From Bradyrhizobium sp. SZCCT0231 (lineage in GTDB: Bacteria; Pseudomonadota; Alphaproteobacteria; Rhizobiales; Xanthobacteraceae): 64,000 nucleotides of DNA. Shown piece by piece: positions 35,399 to 43,332 of the stretch. The notes under the pieces were generated by a model. That model had not been told where the DNA came from. It ran no database searches and saw nothing but the letters and a program-made list of their open reading frames with translations. The translations under genes and the position numbers were made by a program. Where the stretch lies: NCBI RefSeq assembly GCF_018130245.1, contig NZ_JAFCKP010000001.1, forward strand, positions 1,054,001 to 1,118,000, given 5' to 3'. Position 1 is the first letter of the stretch, and each line of letters opens with the position of its first letter.

Positions 35399-36244
35399 AT
35401 GGCTCACGCCATGCTGCCGGGTGCTTCGGTGCGCGACATGCGCTCGACGGCCGGGCACGACTATCGGATCTTTGTCTGGCAGCCGGAGCCGCGGCCGCGC
35501 GAATCGCTGCCGGTGCTCTATCTGCTGGACGGCAATGGCATGTTTCCGATTGCGGTGGCAACGCTGGCGCTCCAGTCGCGCCGCACCGAGCGCACCGGTG
35601 TGTCGCCGTCCGTCATCGTCGGCATCGGTTATCCGACCGTGCACTGGATTGATGCGAAGCGTCGCACCTATGACTACACGCCGCTGGTCGCGGCCGATCG
35701 TCTGCCGCGGCGGCCGGGCAACCGCGTATGGGACGAGACCGGAGGCGCGGACGCGTTTCTTGATTTCATCCAGTGCGAGCTGGCGCCGGCCATCTCGGAC
35801 GAGTTCGCCATCGATCCCGACCGCACCGCGCTGTTCGGTCATTCCTTCGGCGGCTTGTTTGGGCTTTACGCGCTCTTGACCCGGCCGACGCTGGTTCGTA
35901 GCTACGTCGCGGCCAGCCCGTCGATCTGGTTCGCGCCAGATGCGCTCGCCGAACGGTTGAAGGCCTTTGCGGCGCCCAGCTTGGCGCCGCGCCGCGTGCT
36001 CGTCACCGTCGGCAGCCTGGAGCAGGGCGGGATGTCGTCGGCTGAGGCTGATGCCGACGACTATGGATCATGGCTAAGGCGCAATCGCATGGTCGATAAT
36101 GCCCACGAATTTGTCGCCGCGCTCACGCGGACCGCGGCCGCATCGCTTGACGTCTCGTTCCGGACGTTTGGGGATGAGAACCATGCCTCTGTCGTTCCAT
36201 CCGCCATCAGCCTCGCGCTCCGATTTGCGCTACCGCCGAAGTGA
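35399..36244 (+). CDS. Alpha/beta-hydrolase esterase (Fes/IroE-like), second copy
   Basis: 281 residues from ATG 35399; a GTG at 35375 overlapping the receptor stop is an alternative start. PF00756-type features: LPVLYLLDGNGMFPI, nucleophile elbow TALFGHSFGGLFGLYAL, AASPSIWFA and a His in GDENHASVVP. No signal peptide evident. Similar to the esterase at 30650-31573 but clearly divergent. Lies between the receptor and the ABC importer, so it is the better candidate for opening imported ferric siderophore. Confidence 0.82.
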   Translation: MAHAMLPGASVRDMRSTAGHDYRIFVWQPEPRPRESLPVLYLLDGNGMFPIAVATLALQSRRTERTGVSPSVIVGIGYPTVHWIDAKRRTYDYTPLVAADRLPRRPGNRVWDETGGADAFLDFIQCELAPAISDEFAIDPDRTALFGHSFGGLFGLYALLTRPTLVRSYVAASPSIWFAPDALAERLKAFAAPSLAPRRVLVTVGSLEQGGMSSAEADADDYGSWLRRNRMVDNAHEFVAALTRTAAASLDVSFRTFGDENHASVVPSAISLALRFALPPK

Positions 36245-36248
36245 GATC

Positions 36249-37370
36249 ATGCGCCGTCTTGTGACCATCGCTCTTGCTGTACTCGCAACTGCACACCTCA
36301 CATTCGGGCCGCGACCAGCTATGGCGACGGACCAGCCGGTCGTCGTCACCGATATCACCGGACGGACGGTCAGTCTTCCGCGTCCGGCAAAGCGCGTGCT
36401 GCTCGCGGAGGGCCGTCAGATCATCGCACTCTCGCTGCTCGATTCGAAGCCGGTCGATTTCATGGCGGCGTGGCTCGGCGATTTCCGCCGCAACGACAGC
36501 GAGAGCTACGCGCAATACCGCCAGAAGTTTTCGGAGATCGACCAGGTCCCGGTGCTCGGAATCGGCAGCGACGGCACGTTCCCTGTCGAGCGCGCCATCG
36601 AGATCAAGCCCGACGTCGCCGTGCTCGGCGTCAGCTTTGCGCCCGGCGGGCGCGCCAACGACGTGGCGCGGCAGCTCGAGGCTGCCGGCATCCCGGTCGT
36701 GTTCACCGACTTCTTCGTCGCGCCATTCGAGCACACGGTCGCGAGCGTGCGTATCCTCGGCCGGGTGATCGGGCGGGATGCGCGAGCCAATGAATTTGCC
36801 GAATTCTACGAACAGCACATGAAGCGCATCGCGGAGCATGTCGCGCGCGCGGCCGGGCCGCGTCCACGCGTGCTGTTTGAGGCGCATGCCGGCGTCACCG
36901 ATTGCTGCCACGCGCCGGGTGCCGGCAATATCGGTAGGTTCGTTGCGTTTGCCGGCGGCGACAGTATCTCGGCCTCGGTCGCGCCCGGGCCGACCGCGCA
37001 GCTCAGCCTCGAATATGTCATTTCGGCCAATCCCGACGTCTATATCGGCACGGGCGGTGCCCACCTGAGAGCATCGGGCGGGCTCGTCATCGGTCCCGGC
37101 TTCGAGGCCGTAACCATTCGCGAACGGCTTGCCGCGGTGGTGGCGCGGCCGGGCTTCGCCGGCCTCAACGCCGTGCGCAACGGCCGCGTCCACGGCCTGT
37201 TCCACAACCTCATCTCGACGCCGCTCAACATCGTCGCGGCCGAAGCACTGGCGCGGTGGATTGACCCGCAAACCGCGCGCGATATTGATCCGGATGCGAC
37301 GATTGCGGAGCTCAATGCCCGCTTCCTCGCCGTGCCGTTGCAAGGTGTGTACTGGATCGATCAGAAATGA
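36249..37370 (+). CDS. Periplasmic iron-siderophore binding protein (ABC)
   Basis: 373 residues from ATG 36249 with a signal peptide MRRLVTIALAVLATAHLTFG... cleaved near AMA. The FecB/BtuF-type fold is recognised by VVVTDITGRTVSLPRPAKRVLL at the mature N-terminus, IEIKPDVAVLG and the long helix region FAEFYEQHMKRIAEHV. A DCCHAPG segment with adjacent cysteines is unusual and might be structural. Carries the ferric siderophore from receptor to permease. Overlaps the permease gene by 4 bp. Confidence 0.88.
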   Translation: MRRLVTIALAVLATAHLTFGPRPAMATDQPVVVTDITGRTVSLPRPAKRVLLAEGRQIIALSLLDSKPVDFMAAWLGDFRRNDSESYAQYRQKFSEIDQVPVLGIGSDGTFPVERAIEIKPDVAVLGVSFAPGGRANDVARQLEAAGIPVVFTDFFVAPFEHTVASVRILGRVIGRDARANEFAEFYEQHMKRIAEHVARAAGPRPRVLFEAHAGVTDCCHAPGAGNIGRFVAFAGGDSISASVAPGPTAQLSLEYVISANPDVYIGTGGAHLRASGGLVIGPGFEAVTIRERLAAVVARPGFAGLNAVRNGRVHGLFHNLISTPLNIVAAEALARWIDPQTARDIDPDATIAELNARFLAVPLQGVYWIDQK

Positions 37371-38461
37371 GTGCCGTTTCGCCGCATCTCGGCCTGGGGC
37401 AGCGGGATACATCGCCCGACCTGCAGGCGAAAACGGCTGCCGCGTATCGCGCGCTGATGCGGCGCCGGCTCGCTTGGCTTGCGCTATTGGCGCTGGTTGC
37501 ACTCGCCGCTTTCGTTGCCGATCTCGGCACCGGCCCGTCGCGGCTCGGGCTTGCCGGTGCGCTCGGTGGCATCTTTCGGCCGGACTCGCTCGCTGCGTCG
37601 GAGGCCGCGATCCTCTGGGAGGTTCGCCTGCCGCAGGCCGTCCTGGCCGTCCTGGTCGGGCTGGCGCTCGCGACCGCGGGCGCCGAGATGCAGACGATCC
37701 TCGATAATCCGCTCGCAAGTCCCTTCACCCTCGGTGTGTCGTCGGCGGCCTCATTCGGTGCGGCGCTGGCGATCGTGCTCGGGGTCGGCATTCCCGGCGT
37801 GCCGCAGGCCTGGCTGATCTCGGCCAACGCCTTCGTGTTCGCGACGATCGTCGTCCTGGTGTTGCAAGCGGTGGTGCGCTGGCGCGGCTCGGGGACGGAC
37901 ATCCTTGTGCTGTGCGGCATCGCGCTGTTTTTCACCTTCAACGCGCTGGTCGCGCTGACGCAGTTTCTGGCGAGCCAGCAGGCGCTTCAGCAACTCGTGT
38001 TCTGGACCATGGGCAGCCTGTCGCGCGCGAGCTGGGACAAGGTGGGCGTGCTCGCCGTCGCGCTCCTCGTCACCTTGCCGTTCGCCCAGCGCGCGGCCTG
38101 GCTGATGATGGCGTTGCGGCTCGGCGAAGACCGCGCACGCAGCCTTGGTATCAATATCACGCGGCTGCGCCTGATGGCGCTCTTGCGCGTCAGCCTGATG
38201 ACCTCGACCGCGATCGCCTTCGTCGGCACGATCGGCTTCGTCGGGCTTGCGGGCCCGCACATCGCACGGCTCGTGATCGGCGAAGATCACCGGCTTCTGT
38301 TGCCCGCCAGCGCCTTGACCGGGGCGGCCATCATGTCGCTGGCCTCGGTCGCATCCAAGACGATCATTCCGGGCGTGCTGCTTCCGATCGGGGTCGTAAC
38401 TGCGATGGTGGGGCTGCCCGTGTTCTTCTCGCTGATCTTCAGTCGGCGCCGGACGGTCTGA
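37367..38461 (+). CDS. Iron-siderophore ABC permease (FecCD family)
   Basis: 364 residues. An N-terminal cytoplasmic extension of about 30 residues precedes the first membrane segment (LAWLALLALVALAAFVADLG). Family motifs include WEVRLPQAVLAVLVGLALAT, AEMQTILDNPLASPFTLGVS and the C-terminal FVGTIGFVGLAGPHIARL. About nine to ten hydrophobic segments. Functions as a homodimer with the ATPase encoded 2 bp downstream. Confidence 0.92.
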   Translation: MSAVSPHLGLGQRDTSPDLQAKTAAAYRALMRRRLAWLALLALVALAAFVADLGTGPSRLGLAGALGGIFRPDSLAASEAAILWEVRLPQAVLAVLVGLALATAGAEMQTILDNPLASPFTLGVSSAASFGAALAIVLGVGIPGVPQAWLISANAFVFATIVVLVLQAVVRWRGSGTDILVLCGIALFFTFNALVALTQFLASQQALQQLVFWTMGSLSRASWDKVGVLAVALLVTLPFAQRAAWLMMALRLGEDRARSLGINITRLRLMALLRVSLMTSTAIAFVGTIGFVGLAGPHIARLVIGEDHRLLLPASALTGAAIMSLASVASKTIIPGVLLPIGVVTAMVGLPVFFSLIFSRRRTV

Positions 38462-38463
38462 CG

Positions 38464-39231
38464 ATGGCCAGCCTCGACATCCAAAATGTGTGGGCAGGTT
38501 ACCGCGGGCGCGGGGTGCTGACGGGCCTGTCGCTGCCGCCGATCGAGCAGGGGCGCATCACCGCGCTGGTGGGGCCGAACGGTGCCGGCAAGACCACGCT
38601 TCTGCGTGTGCTCGCGGGGCTGTTGCCGGCCAGCGGCAGCGTGCGGCTGGACGGATTAAACTTGCTGGATGCTCCGACCGGCGAGCGGGCGCGCAAGGTC
38701 GCCTTCATGCCGCAGTTTGCGCCGCAGCGGCTGTCGCTCACGGTCGTCGAGGCCGTCATCGCGGTCCTGCGCGCCTCGCCGATGGATACGGAGGGGACGA
38801 GTGTCGATGCGCAGCAGCGCGCGCTCGAAGCGCTGGATCGCCTGAAAATCCTCGATCTCGCGCTTCAGCCGTTTGACACGCTTTCCGGCGGCCAGCGTCA
38901 GTTGGCCAGCCTCGCGCAGGCGCTGGTGCGGCAGCCACGGCTGCTGCTGTTGGACGAGCCGACCAGCGCGCTCGATCTACGCTATCAGCAGCAGGTCATC
39001 GGCAATGTGCGGGAGGAGGCGCGCAAGGGCACGATCGTGATCATGGTGCTGCACGATCTCCAGGCCGCCGCATCATGGGCCGATACGGTGACGGTCTTGA
39101 GCGGGGGGCGGCTGTTCGCGCATGGCCACCCACGGGATGTGATCACGACGCCGACACTGAGGCAGGTCTATGGCATCGACGCCGTCGTCGAGCAGACTGC
39201 GCGTGGCGGCGTTCACATTCAGGTCGAATGA
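38464..39231 (+). CDS. Iron-siderophore ABC ATP-binding protein (FecE/FhuC type)
   Basis: 255 residues. Walker A is GPNGAGKTTLLR, Q-loop FMPQFAPQRL, signature LSGGQRQLASLAQAL, Walker B LLLLDEPTSALD and H-loop MVLHDLQ. All catalytic motifs are intact. Last gene of the siderophore uptake run, which reads receptor, esterase, binding protein, permease, ATPase with gaps of a few bases or overlaps. Confidence 0.93.
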   Translation: MASLDIQNVWAGYRGRGVLTGLSLPPIEQGRITALVGPNGAGKTTLLRVLAGLLPASGSVRLDGLNLLDAPTGERARKVAFMPQFAPQRLSLTVVEAVIAVLRASPMDTEGTSVDAQQRALEALDRLKILDLALQPFDTLSGGQRQLASLAQALVRQPRLLLLDEPTSALDLRYQQQVIGNVREEARKGTIVIMVLHDLQAAASWADTVTVLSGGRLFAHGHPRDVITTPTLRQVYGIDAVVEQTARGGVHIQVE

Positions 39232-39747
39232 TGTCGCTGTGGGCCTTCTTCCTGGCATTACCGTGAAGGTGAGGGGTCGTCGTGGTCCCGCGACGCCGAT
39301 TGCATGAAGTGATCCAATTTCATCATGTCCCTCACGCTCTATTGAGGCGTTTCCTTAACTGCGCTCACGTTGCGGCGCATGTAATTTACTCGTCGGGACG
39401 TTGGATCAACGCTGACTTCATTGCTAAAGCTGTTTGCCAATTCCGATTGAATGTGGGTCGTTCTTAGCGTTCTCTTTGTCTGTTCGGGTCGCAATGTGAA
39501 TGGAGGCGGGAATGGCTCCAGCGGAAAAGCACCAATTTTCAGAGGAACTGAGTGGACGCCACCGTGCGTGTGCACCCGGGCTTTGGCGTACATCATGTGC
39601 GCACTGAGAATTCAGGTCTGCCATTTTGGCCTTCCAACCGAGGGGTATCATTCTGGGAAGAGGCAAAATATATCAAGGCTCGCCGCTGGATTTCCCTGTC
39701 GGTCCAATCCCTCATGGGGCGGAATAAAGCAAAAATAGATCAATAAA
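39232..39747. other. 516-bp intergenic region before dusA
   Basis: Lower in GC than its surroundings. A 64-codon ORF with GTG start at 39552 and GAGG upstream ends one base before the dusA ATG, but its product has no recognisable motif. No strong terminator for the siderophore operon is evident. Probably holds the dusA promoter. Confidence 0.45.
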
Positions 39748-40740
39748 ATGAATGGCTTAGGCTGGAAATTTTCGTGCGCGCCCATGATGGATTGGACGGA
39801 CCGGCATTGCCGGGTGTTCCACCGTCACCTCACCCGACGGACGCTGCTCTATACGGAGATGCTCACCACGGGCGCAATCATTCATGGCGACCGGGAGCGG
39901 CTGCTTGGGTTCGACGCATGCGAGCATCCGGTGGCGCTTCAGCTTGGCGGGTCGGATCCGCAGGAGCTGGCGCAGGCCGCGCGGATCGGCGAGGCGTTCG
40001 GTTATGACGAGATCAATCTCAATGTCGGTTGCCCGTCCGATCGTGTGAAGGACGGCCGTTTCGGCGCCTGCCTCATGGCGGAGCCGGAGCTGGTGGCGAG
40101 GTGCGTTGACGCCATGAAGCGCGTGGTCGCCGTTCCCGTCACGGTGAAGTGCCGCATCGGGATCGACGACCAGGATCCGGAGGTCGCGCTCGATGCGCTC
40201 GCGCGTGCGGTGGTGGAGTCCGGCTGCGATGCGCTGATCGTGCACGCGCGCAAGGCCTGGCTCAACGGCCTGTCGCCGAAGGAGAACCGTGACATCCCGC
40301 CGCTCGACTATGCTCGCGTCTATCGGCTCAAGCGCGCGATGCCTGGTGTGCCCGTCATCATCAATGGCGGCGTTCGGAGCATTGACGAGGCAAAGGCGCA
40401 TCTTGCCCATGTCGACGGCGTGATGCTCGGCCGCGCCGCCTATCAGGAGCCGTGGCGGCTGCTCGCGGTCGATCACGAAATCTTCGGCGGGCTGGCGCCG
40501 CATGCGACCATGCAGGATGCGATCGAGGCGATGATGCCCTATATCGAGCAGCAGCTCGCGCACGGAACGCGGTTGCATGCGATCACGCGGCATTTCGTCG
40601 GCGCATTCCATGCCGTGCCGGGCGCGCGGGCCTTTCGGCGTCATTTGGCCGAGCAGGGGGTGAAGCCGGGTGCCGGTCTCGATGTGTTGCGCGATGCGAT
40701 CGCGCGCATCGGTGCACGCGCGCCGGCGGAGGCTGCGTAA
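39748..40740 (+). CDS. dusA: tRNA-dihydrouridine(20/20a) synthase
   Basis: 330 residues. The N-terminus FSCAPMMDWTDRHCRVFHRHL is the DusA-type flavin-binding signature. QLGGSDP, INLNVGCPSDRVKDGRFGACLM (catalytic Cys), VTVKCRIGID, IVHARKAWLNGLSPKENRDI and VIINGGVRS follow in the expected order. Reduces U20/U20a in the tRNA D-loop with NADPH. The ATG follows an A-rich stretch with no clear Shine-Dalgarno. Convergent with the protease gene, 5 bp apart. Confidence 0.95.
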   Translation: MNGLGWKFSCAPMMDWTDRHCRVFHRHLTRRTLLYTEMLTTGAIIHGDRERLLGFDACEHPVALQLGGSDPQELAQAARIGEAFGYDEINLNVGCPSDRVKDGRFGACLMAEPELVARCVDAMKRVVAVPVTVKCRIGIDDQDPEVALDALARAVVESGCDALIVHARKAWLNGLSPKENRDIPPLDYARVYRLKRAMPGVPVIINGGVRSIDEAKAHLAHVDGVMLGRAAYQEPWRLLAVDHEIFGGLAPHATMQDAIEAMMPYIEQQLAHGTRLHAITRHFVGAFHAVPGARAFRRHLAEQGVKPGAGLDVLRDAIARIGARAPAEAA

Positions 40741-40745
40741 GTCAG

Positions 40746-41300
40746 CTAGTCGACTGCCGTGCGCGAGCGGCGAGGACTGCCCTGCAGCTCGGGATACCCT
40801 GTCAGCATCAGCTTGTCCGCGCGCACGCCCCAGCTTTCCAGGCGGTCGAGGAAGCTCATGCCGAGCAGATTGGTTTTCATCTGTCCACGCTGGACGACGA
40901 GAGCGGGCACCGATTTTTCGACAAGGTGGCCGACGGCGAGACGATCGAGCGTGAGGCGGGCCGCCTTGGTATGGCCGCCGGCGGTTTCGAGATCGACGTC
41001 ATATTCGAGCATCTCGAGCGGCAATCCGATCGCTTTCGCGGTTTCCCAGGTCAGCACCACCGATGTCGCGCCGGTATCGATCACCATCGGTGCGGTGACG
41101 CCATTGATCTTCGCACGCAGCGTGAATTCGCCGCCCTGGCCGCGCGGGATCTGTACGGCCGGTGCAGGGGAGGCGGTCTGTCCGCGGAAAATGTGCGAGA
41201 CCTTGTGGCTGGCCCGCGCGATTTGGTCGGCGTCGCCATAGGCGACCACGGCACCTGCCGTGCCGGCGAGCATGACCAGAACGAGCAGGAAGCGGATCAT
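40746..41300 (-). CDS. Retropepsin-like membrane aspartic protease (TIGR02281 type)
   Basis: 184 residues from ATG 41300, chosen because the first residues (MIRFLLVLVMLAGTAGAVVAY) form a membrane anchor or signal. The single catalytic site is APMVIDTGATSVVLTWETA, followed by LLGMSFLDRLESWGV, the second half of the single-domain retropepsin fold. Such clan AA proteases work as dimers; the substrate is unknown. Located 28 bp downstream of the DUF1289 gene, so the two are probably cotranscribed. Confidence 0.88.
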   Translation of the reverse strand: MIRFLLVLVMLAGTAGAVVAYGDADQIARASHKVSHIFRGQTASPAPAVQIPRGQGGEFTLRAKINGVTAPMVIDTGATSVVLTWETAKAIGLPLEMLEYDVDLETAGGHTKAARLTLDRLAVGHLVEKSVPALVVQRGQMKTNLLGMSFLDRLESWGVRADKLMLTGYPELQGSPRRSRTAVD

Positions 41301-41328
41301 CGCGCGCCTCCGACGGCCCACGGGCGGC

Positions 41329-41532
41329 TCAGATGCGTTTCGGCGATCCCGCGATCGGCGCAAGTCCAGCTTCCGTCATGCGCGCCGGCAAGAGGGCCAT
41401 GATCGCGAGCCGGTCCGCGCTTTCCATGGCATGCCAGCGCGCGATCTCGGGCAAGGTCCGGCCGCACCCGAAGCACAGCTTGGTCTTGGGATCGATCATG
41501 CAGACGGCGATGCACGGTGTTTCTTTGCTCAT
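41329..41532 (-). CDS. DUF1289 family small cysteine protein
   Basis: 67 residues from ATG 41532. The family signature is TPCIAVCMIDPKTKLCFGCG followed by RTLPEIARW, with four conserved cysteines (CxxxC...CxxC) that probably bind a metal or Fe-S cluster. Function unknown in the family. An upstream ATG at 41568 would add 12 residues before the conserved start and is less likely. Confidence 0.9.
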   Translation of the reverse strand: MSKETPCIAVCMIDPKTKLCFGCGRTLPEIARWHAMESADRLAIMALLPARMTEAGLAPIAGSPKRI

Positions 41533-41576
41533 TCGGACATAGTGAGGGATCGTCGGACATCTCTGCAAGCATCTCG

Positions 41577-43172
41577 TTAAGAGCCTGTGCCCGCACTCAT
41601 GATCGGCTTGTGGCGCGGCCGGCGTTTCTCGTCGGGCAGGCCGGAACTCTCCGGCTGGAGCGGAGGAGAATCATCCGACAGCGGGGCAAGCGCACTCATC
41701 ACACGCTCCGGCGGGAAGGTGACGATCACCTCGGTGCCGATCCGCAGCTTCGATTTCAACGTGAACGTGCCGCCATGCAGGTCGATCAGATTCTTGGCGA
41801 TCGGCAGGCCGAGGCCGGCGCCCTGTTCAGCCGACTTGATCGAATTGGAGCCCTGGCCGAACGAGGCGAGCACGACCGGAATCTCGTCCTCGGGGATGCC
41901 GGAGCCGGTATCCTTCACCGAGAGATACTGTCCACCCGAGGCGGTCCATCCCGCCTTGAGCCAGATCTCGCCGCCCTGCGGGGTGAACTTGATCGAGTTG
42001 GAGAGCAGATTGAGCACCACCTGCCGGATCGCGCGCTCGTCGGCCCAGAGCCGCGGCATGGCCTGCTCGAACACTTCGTGGATGGTGATGCCGCGGCTCG
42101 AGGCACGCAGCTTCATCAAATGATGGCAGTCGGCGACGATGCCGACCAGCGACACCGCTTCCTCGTTGAGTTCGTAGCGGCCGGCTTCGATCCGCGACAG
42201 ATCAAGGATCTCGTTGATGAGGTTGAGCAGGTGCACGCCGGAATTATGGATGTCGGCGGAATATTCCTTGTAGACCGGCACCGCGTGCGCGCCGAAAATT
42301 TCGCTCTTCATCACCTCGGAGAAGCCGAGGATGGCATTCAGCGGCGTGCGCAGCTCGTGGCTCATCTGGGCGAGAAAGCGCGACTTGGCGACGTTGGCGG
42401 CTTCGGCACGGTGGCGCGCCTCGTCCGAGATCGCCTTGGCCTGTTCCAGCTCGCCGATCAGCGCGTCCTTCTCTGCGCGCGCTTCCAGCGTGGCGAAGGT
42501 GGAGGAGTGGAGGCGGTGCGCCAGCAGGACGAAATAGCCTTCGGCGGCGAGCGCCAGCGCGGCCAGGATATAGTTGTCCAGCGAACCGGTCACTGCGAAG
42601 CTCAGCGCCATCGCAACCGCGACCGGCGCCGTGGCGGCAAGGGCTGCGATCGGCAGGTTGGCGGCGAGCATGCTCGATACTGCGATCACCAGCAGCATCA
42701 GGAACATCATCAGCGTTTCCGTGACCATGTCGAGCACGGGATGGATCAGGATCGCCATCCAGCACAGACCATAGAGCAGGTCGAGCACGACGAAGCGCGT
42801 CCGCCACGCGCGCGTCGCCGCGGGCGAGGCGGGCTCGGTCAGGAAGCGCCGGCAACTGCGGATCATGGCGCTGTGGATGCAGAGCATGCCGACGGTCCAG
42901 GCCGCGGCCGGGACCGGCTGCATCCACAGCCCGAACAGCACGCCGGTGGCCACCACCAGCAGCATCACGACATAGGAGGCGGACAGCCGGGTCTGGGCGT
43001 ATTGCCGCAGCATCTCGGCGTCGAAAGCCGGCCGGGTTCCACTGGTCGACGTTAACTTGTCCCGCGCCTCGCGCACCCGCTGCGCCGCAGCCCTTCGGCT
43101 GCTCGCCGATGGCGCGCTCACCGGCTCGGCCGGCAGCTGCACAACCTCGGGCTTTTCAGCGGGGTTACTCAT
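41577..43172 (-). CDS. Membrane sensor histidine kinase (PleC/DivJ/PdhS-like)
   Basis: 531 residues from ATG 43172 (an in-frame start 12 bp earlier exists). A charged N-terminus of about 65 residues is followed by about six hydrophobic segments between 70 and 215, then a coiled linker (EARAEKDALIGELEQAKAI). The phosphoacceptor motif is MSHELRTPLNAILGFSEVM. ATPase boxes are NLLSNSIKFTP, VKDTGSGIPEDEI and GAGLGLPIAKNLIDLHGG. No receiver domain. The HELRTPLNAILGFSE form is typical of alphaproteobacterial cell-cycle kinases acting on DivK-type regulators. A CtrA-like site is upstream. Confidence 0.88.
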   Translation of the reverse strand: MSNPAEKPEVVQLPAEPVSAPSASSRRAAAQRVREARDKLTSTSGTRPAFDAEMLRQYAQTRLSASYVVMLLVVATGVLFGLWMQPVPAAAWTVGMLCIHSAMIRSCRRFLTEPASPAATRAWRTRFVVLDLLYGLCWMAILIHPVLDMVTETLMMFLMLLVIAVSSMLAANLPIAALAATAPVAVAMALSFAVTGSLDNYILAALALAAEGYFVLLAHRLHSSTFATLEARAEKDALIGELEQAKAISDEARHRAEAANVAKSRFLAQMSHELRTPLNAILGFSEVMKSEIFGAHAVPVYKEYSADIHNSGVHLLNLINEILDLSRIEAGRYELNEEAVSLVGIVADCHHLMKLRASSRGITIHEVFEQAMPRLWADERAIRQVVLNLLSNSIKFTPQGGEIWLKAGWTASGGQYLSVKDTGSGIPEDEIPVVLASFGQGSNSIKSAEQGAGLGLPIAKNLIDLHGGTFTLKSKLRIGTEVIVTFPPERVMSALAPLSDDSPPLQPESSGLPDEKRRPRHKPIMSAGTGS

Positions 43173-43238
43173 CAAACAACACAATTCCTGCCCACGCCGG
43201 GCGCGGGACTTCTGCGTTGTCTATCTCTGGCAAGAAAT

Positions 43239-43258
43239 CCTTAAGAGCTGACTTAAGG
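43239..43258. promoter_or_regulatory. Inverted repeat CCTTAAG-N6-CTTAAGG upstream of the histidine kinase
   Basis: Perfect 7-bp arms (43239-43245 and 43252-43258) 67-86 bp before the kinase start. It contains two TTAA cores eight bases apart, one more than the CtrA spacing. Possible second regulator site. Confidence 0.5.
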
Positions 43259-43273
43259 AGCTAAAGAATTACG

Positions 43274-43288
43274 TTAACCCGGCGTTAA
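43274..43288 (-). promoter_or_regulatory. CtrA-like box (TTAA-N7-TTAAC on the kinase strand)
   Basis: Read toward the kinase the sequence is TTAACGCCGGGTTAAC, an exact match to the alphaproteobacterial CtrA consensus TTAA-N7-TTAAC. It lies 102-116 bp upstream of the kinase start and also just past the 3' end of the antiporter gene, so only the kinase can be its target. Confidence 0.55.
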
Positions 43289-43332
43289 TCCAATGTCCGG
43301 TTCCGAGCTCGCTCGCGGAACCCGCAGCCCCT

